The notes under the pieces: model-generated
What the model was told of the DNA's origin: nothing
The model's database searches: none
What the model saw: only the letters and a program-made list of their open reading frames with translations
Shown: positions 47,601 to 55,585 of the stretch, piece after piece
Numbering within the stretch: position 1 is the first letter of the stretch
How the letters are laid out: each line of letters begins with the position of its first letter
From: an uncultured Pseudomonadota bacterium
GTDB taxonomy: Bacteria; Pseudomonadota; Gammaproteobacteria; Steroidobacterales; Steroidobacteraceae
Length of the DNA stretch: 64,000 nucleotides
Direction: 5' to 3'
Assembly: GCA_903838705.1 (NCBI GenBank)
Contig: CAILZL010000023.1
Location: 51,009 to 115,008, forward strand
Translations under genes and position numbers: made by a program

Positions 47601-48245
47601 GTGCCCGGTGGTGCCAACTATTTCAACATTGCCATCGGTTCGGGTGATCGTTCCCTGCCGAAATCCAATGTCACTACTCAGGATCGCTTTTACTCAATCC
47701 GTGATTATCAGATTGCACCCATGAGCCAGTCTGCATACAACAATTACACCAAGATTCTCGACTCCAATCTGACTTCCGTGACAGGCACTACTGCGCCGAG
47801 CAGTATTGACAGTCGAGGCTGGAAACTGCCTTTATCCTCAACAGAAAAGGTACTGGCACCGTCTATCACTCTTAGTGGAGTGATACTTTTCACCACCTTC
47901 CTTCCGGGCAGTACTCAGCTGGCTTGCCAACCGACAACGGGTAGTGCGCGTTCCTATGCCATGAACCTGACATCGGGTTACAAGTACTTCACTAACCTCT
48001 ATGAAACCTTCAATACCACCGGCCTGCCGGCGCAGATCAGCGTGGTCAATGCTGACAACATTCTCCGCACCGATGGCACCACCGCTTCCAGCAGCTCCAG
48101 TGCTTCCAGCGGCTCAAGCAGCTCCAGCAGTTCCGGTACGCCGGCACCAAGCGGTACCTGCCTGTCAGGTGTGTCCATCCTTGGCAATTGCGTAGACTTC
48201 GGCACCCGGGTAAAAACCTTCTGGCAGGATGCGGGTGCAAACTGA
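44613..48245 (+). CDS. pilY1: PilY1 pilus-tip adhesin with von Willebrand A domain
   Basis: About 1210 residues from the ATG at 44613. Signal peptide ending SAYA; VWA-like domain with MIDAS motif Asp51-Thr-Ser-Gly-Ser (ILDTSGSMN), TDGQPTVD and GFGADIG; then the beta-propeller PilY1 domain (from about residue 490) with SMGDPVHSQPAV and FVATNDGFLHA. Acidic calcium-loop-like segments occur near Asp672 (DNNGNGIND), Asp778 (DVNNNGVIDTADGD) and Asp928 (DTDADGYSD). The C-terminus holds a Ser-rich linker and a short Cys-containing tail. It promotes pilus extension, adhesion and surface sensing at the pilus tip. Confidence 0.92.
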   Translation: MKRFKFYNFLLCTALTLLSGMSAYADDTEVFFGGSSNSSSSINANILLILDTSGSMNLTATTKTQIAPYDPSTTYADNGAGCTSTSVYYWPKSKGNAPTSCGSSTGILSFTRSTYLYCKSAVTALDGAAGYYGTTDFFIRLKKTGSNYTWVSDLSTAAYYVECKADNGVYGPSMTTADNKYPKTGNNGSTSSSYTTSSGFQWWSASNAGGQYYLFNPNYIRYLHSPTTTTRMSRLDTVKAAVSTLLSSISNSNVNVGLMRYDVNAHGGMVIQPIKTLDDTYLNTLTNSVNAFQPYGGTPLSETLYEAYQYLRGGPVTYGNTSQVCSSISNASVNDNGSCSSSFSNMFSVPSSRVGGVASSNTYDTPLDNTAVCAANNHIIYLTDGQPTVDTESNTAISSLVGHACSGGTGDGACLSDLTQYMFKHNLVSGNVSTVETHFIGFGADIGGDPAAQAYLQAAATAGGGQYHSATDISSLSDAFNSILAETVADTTATFVSPSVAVNSFNKTQVLEDMYIAMFQPNTTTHWDGNLKKFKLREITESGNTHLAVVGKDTATGLADETTSAVDPLTGFFKSSAADFWQAASDSNEDITTKGGAANLLPNPNTTPGRNVYTYIGTNTPGSGVALSGQPFKTSNANITDTLLGTSSSSCDSTTGGTNPCRSVLINWTRGDNNGNGINDGTTDVRLSMGDPVHSQPAVVIYANASGATTTTDKLNDALVFVATNDGFLHAIDVVSGVEQWSFIPQEVLSDLKNIYINDNTTAKHYSLDGDLRVLKYDVNNNGVIDTADGDRVILYFSQGRGGDSYYALDVTSKTNPKFLWSLDGSSGTNNLFGVVNQSWSTPTLGRVNVNGATQNSQKLVLIFGGGYDSAEDAQSYNASDTYGRGIFIVDAIRGTVLWRAGASTDTTANLRLTDMTHAIPSNVTVLDTDADGYSDRMYVGDMAGQLWRFDITNGNSAASLVAGGVIASLGSKAESTPSVANNRNFFTAPDVSKIVVPGGANYFNIAIGSGDRSLPKSNVTTQDRFYSIRDYQIAPMSQSAYNNYTKILDSNLTSVTGTTAPSSIDSRGWKLPLSSTEKVLAPSITLSGVILFTTFLPGSTQLACQPTTGSARSYAMNLTSGYKYFTNLYETFNTTGLPAQISVVNADNILRTDGTTASSSSSASSGSSSSSSSGTPAPSGTCLSGVSILGNCVDFGTRVKTFWQDAGAN

Positions 48246-48300
48246 CATCGCCATCGTTTTTCTCAGGCAGACAACATTGTCATTACAAAGTAGAAATCAT

Positions 48301-48690
48301 ATGAACCACAAGCATCGCGGCGTTACCTTGATCGAACTGATGATCACAGTGGCAGTGGTGTCGATTCTTGCCGCTGTTGCCTATCCCAGCTATCGCAATC
48401 ACACCTTGCGGGCGCACCGCGCCGAAGCCAAGGCAGCCTTGCTGCAGATACAGGTTGCCGAGGAGAAGTGGTTTCTGCAGAACAATGCCTATACCAGTTC
48501 ACTCACCAACTTGAATAGTGTATCCCCTACGGTCAACGGCTATTACACAATCAGCGTGACGGTGGGCAACCCGGCAACAACATATACCGCGACTGCAACC
48601 GCAACATCAATACAGAATGCTGATACCAGCTGCCTGACATTCACTATTAAGGAAACTGGAACGCGAACACCTACAACGGGCTGCTGGTAA
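48301..48690 (+). CDS. pilE: Type IV minor pilin PilE
   Basis: 129 residues from the ATG at 48301. Short leader cut at RG/VTLIEL with Glu5, then MITVAVVSILAAVAYPSYRNHTLRAHRAEAK, the PilE/ComP-type start. QVAEEKWFLQNNAYTSSL and a C-terminal disulphide pair (Cys in DTSCLTF and the final GCW) follow. Last gene of the minor-pilin operon, 55 bases after pilY1. The open frame extends upstream into the pilY1 end, but the leader supports this ATG. Confidence 0.9.
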   Translation: MNHKHRGVTLIELMITVAVVSILAAVAYPSYRNHTLRAHRAEAKAALLQIQVAEEKWFLQNNAYTSSLTNLNSVSPTVNGYYTISVTVGNPATTYTATATATSIQNADTSCLTFTIKETGTRTPTTGCW

Positions 48691-48948
48691 CGCATCGCCC
48701 TAACTAGCGCACTGGTTGTCGCCGGTGCATCTGGATTCCCCTCTGGTATTCACGGCAAGTACGTAACCGTCTAGCCGTCTCTCACAGGCGACCAGGCATT
48801 ACTAGCGCTACTTTGGTGACGATCATTCCTGTATCCTTTGCGGAACTCAGGCTCAGCTCAGGTGTCAACTTGATGCGAGCGTTCAAGGCAAGCCCTTGAT
48901 CAGAGCTGCTGAATCTTTTTGTTTTACTGTCAAAAGAGGGAGAATCCC

Positions 48949-49281
48949 ATGAAGAAAACTGTTTCAAATACATTGATGGCCGGCGCTGCTGCTCTGGTGC
49001 TGTTGACCGCCGCAGGCTGTCAGGACACCAAGGCACTCGATGAAGTGCGTGCGATGGCCAGCAAGGCAGGTCAGGATGCTGCTGCTGCGCAGAGCACTGC
49101 TAACTCTGCCAACACCTCAGCCACAGCCGCCAGCAAGGCCGCTGCCGCCGCTCAGGCTGCTGCTGACAAGGCACAGACCACTGCGAATCAGGCTTTGCAG
49201 GCTGCTAAAACCGCTCAGGCCGGTGTTGATGCAACCAACGAAAAGCTGGATCGCATGTTCAAGCAATCTGTATCGAAGTAA
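48949..49281 (+). CDS. Ala-rich Lpp/OprI-like outer-membrane lipoprotein
   Basis: 110 residues from the ATG at 48949 (GAGGGAGAA upstream). A signal sequence ends in a lipobox LTAAGC with lipidated Cys24. Residues 40-95 are almost wholly Ala with Ser, Thr, Gln and Lys in heptad-like spacing, as in the trimeric coiled coil of murein lipoproteins. The protein ends KQSVSK with a C-terminal Lys, the residue joined to peptidoglycan in Lpp. It is longer than Lpp (78) or OprI (83). Own terminator; the convergent neighbour is an L,D-transpeptidase. Confidence 0.8.
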   Translation: MKKTVSNTLMAGAAALVLLTAAGCQDTKALDEVRAMASKAGQDAAAAQSTANSANTSATAASKAAAAAQAAADKAQTTANQALQAAKTAQAGVDATNEKLDRMFKQSVSK

Positions 49282-49302
49282 TTACTTCAGATTCTGATGA
49301 AC

Positions 49303-49331
49303 AAAAAGCCGCGGGATTCTGCGGCTTTTTT
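49303..49331 (+). terminator. Rho-independent terminator of the lipoprotein gene
   Basis: AAAAAGCCGC, 8-base loop, GCGGCTTTTTT: a 10-bp stem with T run, 21 bases after the stop codon. It can also serve the convergent L,D-transpeptidase operon because of the matching A tract. Confidence 0.88.
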
Positions 49332-49378
49332 GTTTCAGCTGGAATAACTACTGCTGATCGTGAAGGACAGGCACGTAA

Positions 49379-50314
49379 CTACTGAAGCAGCTTGACGCGT
49401 ACCGGCAATCCGGTGGTATTGTGAAACACCTGTTCCGCATCGTTCCAGTCCAGTTGCGCCGGGTGCTGTGCAGTCGCTGCAACAAACATACGGGTAATAC
49501 TGGTCAGACTTTGACTGGCTGCCCATTCACTGTCCGCACGCGGCGGATGCGTTTCCATATACAGCTCATTCCCTGACCAGCCCATCTTGTACGGCTGATC
49601 AATAATCAGCACTGATGTACCGACCGGCACTTCCTTGAAGAATTTTTCAATGTCTTCAGGAAACATGCGAATGCAGCCATGAGTAACGTCCATGCCAATC
49701 GCAGTGGGCTTGTTGGTGCCATGTATCAGATAGGAACCTCCCGCAATTCCTAGCCGCATGGCAAATTCCCCAAGCGGATTGTTCGGCCCGGGCGCAACTG
49801 CTGCAGGCAGCGGGTCGCCGCGATCAGCGTGCTCCTTGCGCACGGAAGCAGGCGGATACCAGGTGGGATTCATGCGCTTATCCACCACACGCGTTAATCC
49901 CAGCGGCGTTTTCCAGTCCATCTTGCCGATGCTGACCGGAAAAGTTTGCACCACCGGTGCTTCGCCTGATCTGGGTGACGGAAAATAATAAATTCGCTGC
50001 TCAGCCACGTTCACCACAATGCCCGTACGTGGCGCATCCGGCAGGATATAGCGGGATGGAATCACGATGCGCGTGCCCTCACCCGGCAACCAGACATTCA
50101 CACCGGGATTGGCAGCGACGATTTCGTCATAGCCCACGCTGTATCGCCGCCCCAGTGACAGTAAGGTATCTTCATAGCGTGCCGTGATGATCTGCTCTTC
50201 ACCGATCAAGGCATCGCCTGCGGCGGGCAAAGGATAAGTCACCGCATACGAGTGGACGGAATAAAAGAACAGAAGCAGGAGCGGGATACGGAAATTCATA
50301 CGCTTAAACTGCAT
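49379..50314 (-). CDS. L,D-transpeptidase with LysM-like domain (ErfK/YbiS type)
   Basis: 311 residues. N-terminal hydrophobic signal (FRIPLLLLFFYSVHSYA), then a LysM-like peptidoglycan-binding segment (about 40-90: YEDTLLSLGRRYSVGYDEIVAANPGV), and the YkuD domain (about 95-235) with GSYLIHGTN and the nucleophilic Cys in DVTHGCIRMFPEDI. Periplasmic; this group attaches Braun-type lipoprotein to, or makes 3-3 links in, peptidoglycan. It starts 32 bases after fabH and may be read from the fabH-plsX-rpmF-yceD message. Its convergent neighbour encodes a probable Lpp-like substrate. Confidence 0.9.
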   Translation of the reverse strand: MQFKRMNFRIPLLLLFFYSVHSYAVTYPLPAAGDALIGEEQIITARYEDTLLSLGRRYSVGYDEIVAANPGVNVWLPGEGTRIVIPSRYILPDAPRTGIVVNVAEQRIYYFPSPRSGEAPVVQTFPVSIGKMDWKTPLGLTRVVDKRMNPTWYPPASVRKEHADRGDPLPAAVAPGPNNPLGEFAMRLGIAGGSYLIHGTNKPTAIGMDVTHGCIRMFPEDIEKFFKEVPVGTSVLIIDQPYKMGWSGNELYMETHPPRADSEWAASQSLTSITRMFVAATAQHPAQLDWNDAEQVFHNTTGLPVRVKLLQ

Positions 50315-50346
50315 CGCAACCGGACGACTTGCAGCGTTGTTGTCGA

Positions 50347-51324
50347 TCAGATTCTGACCAGCGCTGAACCCCAGGTAAATCCGCCGCCAAATGCTTCGAG
50401 CAACACCAGCGAACCGGGCTTGATGCGTCCGTCACGAATACCGGTATCCAGTGCCAGTGGCACTGAGGCAGCAGAGGTATTGCCCTGATCCTGAATGGTC
50501 ACGATGACCCGTTCCATCGGCAGGTCCAGCTTCTTGGCGATGCCCTGAATAATGCGCATATTGGCCTGATGGGGAACCAGCCAGTCGATGTCACTCTTGT
50601 CCATGTGATTGGCAGCGAGAGTTTCATCCACTACATCACCCAGTTTATTGACCGCAACCTTGAACACTTCCTTGCCCTTCATCTGAATAACACACTGACT
50701 GGATTCAGGCACGTTCGGGTTATAGCGTTTTGCCGGGCCGGTCGGGTAATACAGCAGATCTGCATAATCACCGCTGGCATGCAGATGTGTGGACAGAATG
50801 CCGGGCTCTGTGGAGGCCTTGAGAATCACCGCCCCTGCACCATCGCCGAACAATACGCAGGTATTGCGATCATTCCAGTCCACTAGCCGGGTCAGGCATT
50901 CTGCACCTATGACCAATGCGCACTTGGCATCGCCTAGTCGCACAAATTTGTCTGCAACACTTAATGCATAAATGAAACTTGAGCACGCTGCTTCCAGCTG
51001 AATAGCAGGCGGCCCGAAAATACCAAGGCGCTGCTGCAAAAGGCAGCCGGTGTTAGGAAACTGCTGATCCGGCGTAGTAGTGCCGATCACGATGAGATCA
51101 ACCTCTGCAGGCGTTACCCCGGCTGCCAGCATGGCACGCCGCGCAGCGTGTTCAGCCATGTCACAGGTGGTTTCATTTTCAGCTACAACATGGCGGCGCT
51201 CGATACCCGTGCGGGTGCGAATCCATTCATCGGTGGTATCTACCAGCTTTTCCATATCAGCATTGGTCAGAACTTTTTCAGGCAGGTAGGAACCCGTGCC
51301 AACAATCTTTGAATACGTGGTCAT
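50347..51324 (-). CDS. fabH: 3-oxoacyl-ACP synthase III
   Basis: 325 residues. Thiolase-fold enzyme that starts fatty-acid synthesis by joining acetyl-CoA and malonyl-ACP. The catalytic triad is visible as Cys114 in [11 protein letters not shown], His in [10 protein letters not shown] and Asn in [15 protein letters not shown]. The N-terminus [18 protein letters not shown] is typical. The start codon overlaps the plsX stop by 4 bases. Usually fabD, fabG and acpP follow; here an L,D-transpeptidase comes instead. Confidence 0.96.
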   Translation of the reverse strand: MTTYSKIVGTGSYLPEKVLTNADMEKLVDTTDEWIRTRTGIERRHVVAENETTCDMAEHAARRAMLAAGVTPAEVDLIVIGTTTPDQQFPNTGCLLQQRLGIFGPPAIQLEAACSSFIYALSVADKFVRLGDAKCALVIGAECLTRLVDWNDRNTCVLFGDGAGAVILKASTEPGILSTHLHASGDYADLLYYPTGPAKRYNPNVPESSQCVIQMKGKEVFKVAVNKLGDVVDETLAANHMDKSDIDWLVPHQANMRIIQGIAKKLDLPMERVIVTIQDQGNTSAASVPLALDTGIRDGRIKPGSLVLLEAFGGGFTWGSALVRI

Positions 51325-52340
51325 CTGATCTGTTCCTGCAATAACTGACTGACTTGTGAGGGCACGCCCTTGCGCGCCTCAACAATGGCAACGCGTATAG
51401 CGTTGGCAAACGAATCCGCATCGGCACTGCCGTGGCTTTTGATCACCACGCCATTCAGCCCCACCATGCTGGCACCGTTGTGCTGCCCCGGATCAAAGCG
51501 TTTCTTGATGGCCTTGAGAACGGGCATCGAAACCAGCGCACTCAAGCGACGCAATGGATTGCGAGTGTATTCGCTCTTGATGGTCGCGCCAATCATCCGG
51601 GCAGTACCTTCCATAGCCTTGAGCGCAACATTTCCGGTGAAGCCATCCGTTACCACCACATCGACATCACCACCAAAGATGTCATTCCCTTCAACGAAAC
51701 CAATGTAATTCAGGGTACTGGCCTGCAGCAGTCTGGATGCTTCCTGCACCAGCTCATTACCCTTGATATCTTCGGAGCCGATATTGAGCAAGCCGACACG
51801 CGGCCGTGGCAGGTCATGCAGATCCGTGGCCACAACGCTACCCATCATTGCAAACTGCAATAAATGCTCAGGCGTACAATCCGCATTCGCGCCGAGATCC
51901 AGCATGTGGGTATGACCATGATGAGCCGGAATACGCGACAGAATCGCAGGCCGGTCAATCCCGGGAATGGTTTTAAGTACAAAGCGGGCGGTAGCCATCA
52001 AAGCGCCGGTATTGCCCGCACTGACACAGGCATTAGTCTCACCGGATTGCAGCAGATTCAAGGCAACCCGCATTGAAGAATCTTTTTTCTTGCGCAATGC
52101 GTCCTGAGGACGCTCACCCATTGCCACTACCTGGCTGGCATGATGAATGCGCAACCGGCCGGCTAATGCCTTACCAGCCTTTGCCAGCATAGGCGCAAGG
52201 GTTTCTTCCTTTCCTACCAGAACAATGGTTATATCCTGCTGTTCGGCGAGCACTTTAAGCGCCGCAGGAACAGTAACGGATGGCCCATGATCGCCACCCA
52301 TAGCATCGATGGCGATGCTGAGCCGCTGGTCTGGCTGCAT
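51321..52340 (-). CDS. plsX: Phosphate acyltransferase PlsX
   Basis: About 339 residues from the ATG at 52340 (a TTG start at 52346 would add two). [50 protein letters not shown], and [19 protein letters not shown] identify PlsX, which makes acyl-phosphate from acyl-ACP for the PlsY route to lysophosphatidate. Cytoplasmic, membrane-peripheral. Third gene of yceD-rpmF-plsX-fabH. Confidence 0.96.
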   Translation of the reverse strand: MQPDQRLSIAIDAMGGDHGPSVTVPAALKVLAEQQDITIVLVGKEETLAPMLAKAGKALAGRLRIHHASQVVAMGERPQDALRKKKDSSMRVALNLLQSGETNACVSAGNTGALMATARFVLKTIPGIDRPAILSRIPAHHGHTHMLDLGANADCTPEHLLQFAMMGSVVATDLHDLPRPRVGLLNIGSEDIKGNELVQEASRLLQASTLNYIGFVEGNDIFGGDVDVVVTDGFTGNVALKAMEGTARMIGATIKSEYTRNPLRRLSALVSMPVLKAIKKRFDPGQHNGASMVGLNGVVIKSHGSADADSFANAIRVAIVEARKGVPSQVSQLLQEQIR

Positions 52341-52418
52341 ATTCAATTGAATGGAATCGACGACCTGAGCTGCGGCAGGAACCCAAACGCAATGAAGTAT
52401 GTCATTGCGTCCGGTAAC

Positions 52419-52610
52419 TTATTCAGCCTGCTTGTCTTCGCGTGTTTCAATAACCTTCTTGCCACGATAAAAACCATCAGGCGTGATGCGATGACGGGTG
52501 TGCGTCTCACCAGAGGTCTTGTCTACCGACAGAGTGGGCGCAGTCAGACCATCGTGTGAACGACGCATACCGCGGGTGGAAGGAGTTCTACGGCTTTTTT
52601 GAACAGGCAT
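52419..52610 (-). CDS. rpmF: 50S ribosomal protein L32
   Basis: 63 residues. The N-terminus [20 protein letters not shown] and the middle [24 protein letters not shown] match bL32. There are no cysteines, so this is the zinc-free form, as in E. coli. It is a small basic protein of the large subunit. Position between yceD and plsX is the standard order, and shared transcription links ribosome and membrane lipid synthesis. Confidence 0.97.
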   Translation of the reverse strand: MPVQKSRRTPSTRGMRRSHDGLTAPTLSVDKTSGETHTRHRITPDGFYRGKKVIETREDKQAE

Positions 52611-52665
52611 GATCTTCTCTCTACAAAATTCCAGACATTGTTCGACACTGCTGCTGGCAGTTCAT

Positions 52666-53241
52666 TCATTTGCGCAACAAATCACGCAGGTTTCCAAAAG
52701 GTCGCTGCACCGCATCGCTCTGCGATTCCGCCTCCTGCTGCCGCTCTACAGCTTCATCTGCAGGCTCATTCGACAACAGGCCGGGTGCGATCCGCACACA
52801 CTCTTCCTCATCTTCGTGCTTGGCGATCAAAGGCAATGCGAGTAACAACTGCTCTTCAATCAAATCAAACACATTCATTCGCTGTACATTCGAGAGCCAG
52901 GGTTCATAAGGCTCCGGCACCTGATCCAGTTCTGAATTGCTGCCAATCAGCATCAACTCAAACTGCTCATGCAAAGGGTAGCGCATAGCACCCATACAAC
53001 GCTGACACACCAGCTCTACTTCAGTGCTCAACGTACCATGTACCACCGGCCGCCGGTCCAGCATGACAAACGCCAGCTTGACCGCCACCCGCGGAGTATC
53101 CGACAGTGCTACATCCTGCAGACGGGTGAAGCGGGTGCCGTTAAACTCACCTTCCCAGCCTAGCTGGCCGTGTGCCAGAACCTCAGCATCCACCACGGTC
53201 GATGTCGTGGTTATTCTGGATTCGGCGGGGGGGCGCGACAT
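52666..53241 (-). CDS. yceD: YceD family (DUF177) protein
   Basis: 191 residues. It shows the two-cysteine motif VCQRCMGAM (about residue 80), then LMLIG, LIEEQLLLALPLIAKHED and the ending PFGNLRDLLRK, all typical of DUF177/YceD. In plants and bacteria the family is linked to 23S rRNA accumulation; its role in bacteria is not resolved. First gene of the yceD-rpmF-plsX-fabH operon, divergent from maf. Confidence 0.9.
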   Translation of the reverse strand: MSRPPAESRITTTSTVVDAEVLAHGQLGWEGEFNGTRFTRLQDVALSDTPRVAVKLAFVMLDRRPVVHGTLSTEVELVCQRCMGAMRYPLHEQFELMLIGSNSELDQVPEPYEPWLSNVQRMNVFDLIEEQLLLALPLIAKHEDEEECVRIAPGLLSNEPADEAVERQQEAESQSDAVQRPFGNLRDLLRK

Positions 53242-53323
53242 GGGGCGCGTATCATAGGTGCGAGCCCGTGCTCTGTCAAAATCTTCCAGGCCTTAAACCC
53301 TTGTTTTTTCTAAGGGATAAATT

Positions 53324-53341
53324 ATGGATCAAACTCAGTGA
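53324..53341 (+). other. Five-codon leader minicistron overlapping maf
   Basis: ATG GAT CAA ACT CAG TGA (MDQTQ) with a good ribosome site (TAAGGGATAA) upstream. Its last codons overlap the GTG start of maf (GTGA), so ribosomes finishing the pentapeptide could restart at maf. No other ribosome site precedes the GTG. It is inferred from sequence alone. Confidence 0.45.
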
Positions 53342-53946
53342 ATAACCACCGCAGAAGCCCGTCCAGCCTTACCCACGTGGTACTGGCCTCCACCTCCATT
53401 TACCGGCGTCAGTTGCTGGAACGCCTCAGACTGCCGTTTACCGTGCATTCCCCGGGAATTGACGAAGAACCGCTTGCCAACGAAGACGTGACCAGCCTGG
53501 TTTACCGGCTGGCCAAGCAGAAAGCCGAGGCGGTAGCCGCCCGCTATCCGGACAGCATCATTATCGGCTCCGACCAAGCGGCAGTCCGAGGCTCGCAGAT
53601 TCTGGGCAAGCCGGGCACGGTCGAAGCAGCGGTTGCACAGCTGAAAGCCGCCAGCGGCAGTCAGGTGGTATTTCATACTGCCGTCCATGTGATTGACCAC
53701 CACCACCAGCAGCACGAAGCGCATATTGATTCGACTATCGTCCGTTTCAGAACCCTGACTGATGAGGAAATCGGGCGTTACGTTGCAGCCGAAAACCCGC
53801 TTGACTGCGCGGGCTCCTTCAAGGCCGAATCACTGGGTATCACCCTGTTTGAGCGCATTGATTCACAGGACCCCACCGCGCTGACCGGACTGCCGCTGAT
53901 CTGGTTATCAGGGGCTTTGCGCCGAGCCGGGCTGTCTCTGCCCTAG
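53338..53946 (+). CDS. maf: Maf family nucleotide pyrophosphatase (YceF type)
   Basis: 202 residues from a GTG start. VVLASTSIYRRQLLERLRLPF is the Maf signature, followed by PGIDEEPL, LAKQKAEAVAARYP, IIGSDQAA with the catalytic Asp, GKPGT and NPLDCAGSFKAESLGI. The Cys/Ser-Phe arrangement resembles the YceF group (7-methyl-GTP pyrophosphatase) rather than YhdE. It hydrolyses non-canonical nucleotides. It is next to the yceD cluster, as yceF is in E. coli, and ends 6 bases before the convergent rluC stop. Confidence 0.92.
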   Translation: MNNHRRSPSSLTHVVLASTSIYRRQLLERLRLPFTVHSPGIDEEPLANEDVTSLVYRLAKQKAEAVAARYPDSIIIGSDQAAVRGSQILGKPGTVEAAVAQLKAASGSQVVFHTAVHVIDHHHQQHEAHIDSTIVRFRTLTDEEIGRYVAAENPLDCAGSFKAESLGITLFERIDSQDPTALTGLPLIWLSGALRRAGLSLP

Positions 53947-53952
53947 CCTTGG

Positions 53953-54978
53953 TTACAATTCCTGCTTATTCCGTCTGGTCGATACTTTTTTGAGATTGGC
54001 CAGTACGGAATTCAGTTCATCGCTCAGAGGAGCGGTAATGCTGAACGGCTCACCGGTGCCGGGACGGGCAAATTCCAGGGTATGTGCATGCAAGAACATG
54101 CGCTTCAGCCCGTATTCCCGCAGGGCTTCATTTCCGGACTTGTCGCCGTATTTCTCATCACCTGCCACGGGATGACCTGCATAGGCCGCGTGCACTCGAA
54201 TCTGATGGGTACGGCCTGTACCAATTTCGATGGCCATCAGCGTGGCCAGTTTGCCAAACTTCTGCTGCGGCACAAAAATACTGAGCGCCGAGACCCCATC
54301 CGGATGCACCCGGACCATGCGCTCACCACCCTGTTTCTGATTGGTAAGCAGTGGCAGCTCTATGCGCTTGCTGCCTAACTCCCAGCGACCACAGACCAGC
54401 GCTAGGTAGCGTTTGGTCATTTCCCGTTCGCGAAATGCTGCATGCAATTCACGCAGGGCGGCCCGACGTTTGGCGATGAGCAGCACACCACTGGTATCCC
54501 GATCCAGCCGATGCACCAGTTCCAACTCGGTCAGTTCGGGTCGGGCGGCTCGCAAAGCCTCAATGACGCCAAATGCAAGACCGCTGCCACCATGAACGGC
54601 CACTCCGGCAGGTTTGTTGACGATCAGGATATCCTTGTCCTCGAACAGAATGGCATCGGTAATGAACTGCTGTAATGAATGCGAGGGTGTGGCCCGTACC
54701 GGCTTGTCCTCCATATGCAGCGGCGGGATACGCACCCGATCACCCAGTGCCAGCCGGGTTTCCGGCTTGGCGCGTTTGCCGTTTACCCGCACCTCTCCCT
54801 TGCGTACCACCCGGTAAACATGGCTTTTAGGTACAGTTTTCAGAACCCGCATCAGGTAATTGTCGAGCCGCTGCCCGACATCGCCCTCATTCGCTTCTAC
54901 ATAACTGACACCTTTGCCCGGGGTTACAGCAGCACTCGTTTCATGGGAAGCCGGGAGGGAACTGGAAGATTTACTCAT
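53953..54978 (-). CDS. rluC: 23S rRNA pseudouridine synthase RluC
   Basis: About 341 residues from the ATG at 54978 (AGGTG just upstream; a GTG lies at 54990). N-terminal S4 domain (YVEANEGDVGQRLDNYLMR, SHVYRVVRKGEVRVNGKRAK) and RluA-type catalytic domain with the Asp in LVHRLDRDTSGVLL, IGTGRTHQIRVH and HPVAGDEKYGD. It modifies uridines of 23S rRNA (955, 2504, 2580 in E. coli). The gene lies opposite rne, as in many gammaproteobacteria. Confidence 0.95.
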   Translation of the reverse strand: MSKSSSSLPASHETSAAVTPGKGVSYVEANEGDVGQRLDNYLMRVLKTVPKSHVYRVVRKGEVRVNGKRAKPETRLALGDRVRIPPLHMEDKPVRATPSHSLQQFITDAILFEDKDILIVNKPAGVAVHGGSGLAFGVIEALRAARPELTELELVHRLDRDTSGVLLIAKRRAALRELHAAFREREMTKRYLALVCGRWELGSKRIELPLLTNQKQGGERMVRVHPDGVSALSIFVPQQKFGKLATLMAIEIGTGRTHQIRVHAAYAGHPVAGDEKYGDKSGNEALREYGLKRMFLHAHTLEFARPGTGEPFSITAPLSDELNSVLANLKKVSTRRNKQEL

Positions 54979-55067
54979 CACACCTGCCACATAAGGGCAT
55001 CAAGCGGGACACAGGCCCGATACTCAGATTAATTTAAACAAAGTTGCGACTTAGGCCACGTAAGCCA

Positions 55068-55095
55068 TTGATTGCACAAAAATGCATGCTATAGT
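55068..55095 (+). promoter_or_regulatory. Probable sigma-70 promoter of rne
   Basis: TTGATT, a 16-base spacer and TATAGT. Transcription would begin near 55102, about 480 bases before the rne start codon. Confidence 0.55.
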
Positions 55096-55101
55096 CGCAA
55101 C

Positions 55102-55585
55102 GCTTTCGTTCTCCGGTGACTTGTTGGCCAGCGCCACCAAGCGCCGACTTGAACGATCATACGCGGCCACCAGCCGTTCCAGCCTGAATCCATAACAAAT
55201 CATGGCCATGGCGGATCAACGGGAGCCGCATCTTAGTTGGTTCTGTCTTTACAGGCTATGTGCCAGTCAGAACCATCGCTCGGCCGATTGGAACACTGAT
55301 GCCAAACCCGCAACTCGGGCGTTGGGTCGGTGACACAAGCGCACCGGGCGGGCCGCAAGATTCGGCAGGATTTCAAGGTGACAGGAATGCTCGTTGGCTG
55401 AAAAGCCCAGGCAATCCGGTCACGGCTGGCATGCCAGCACTGGAAACGCTATCAGTCAGATTGCGCATTGAGCCCAGCTCTTGCTGGTGACTTTCAGCCA
55501 ATCCGCCCAAGCCGTTCCCATCCTTCCGCGCCTGCACTCGCCTCGCGCCTTCCACGGCCCCCCATATACAAACAAGTAGGGGCCC
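55102..55585 (+). other. Long rne leader region
   Basis: This stretch between the predicted rne promoter and rne has no convincing gene. A 76-codon open frame (55260-55490) lacks a ribosome site and any recognisable sequence. Escherichia coli rne has a 361-base 5' leader with stem-loops through which RNase E destabilises its own message; a similar role is likely here but the individual hairpins cannot be assigned by eye. Confidence 0.5.

Noticed and set aside
48782..49036. 84-codon frame opposite the Lpp-like lipoprotein
   Set aside because: It overlaps the start of a clear lipoprotein gene and encodes nothing recognisable.
55260..55490. 76-codon frame in the rne leader
   Set aside because: No ribosome site, low-complexity composition and no known family; the leader explains the region better.
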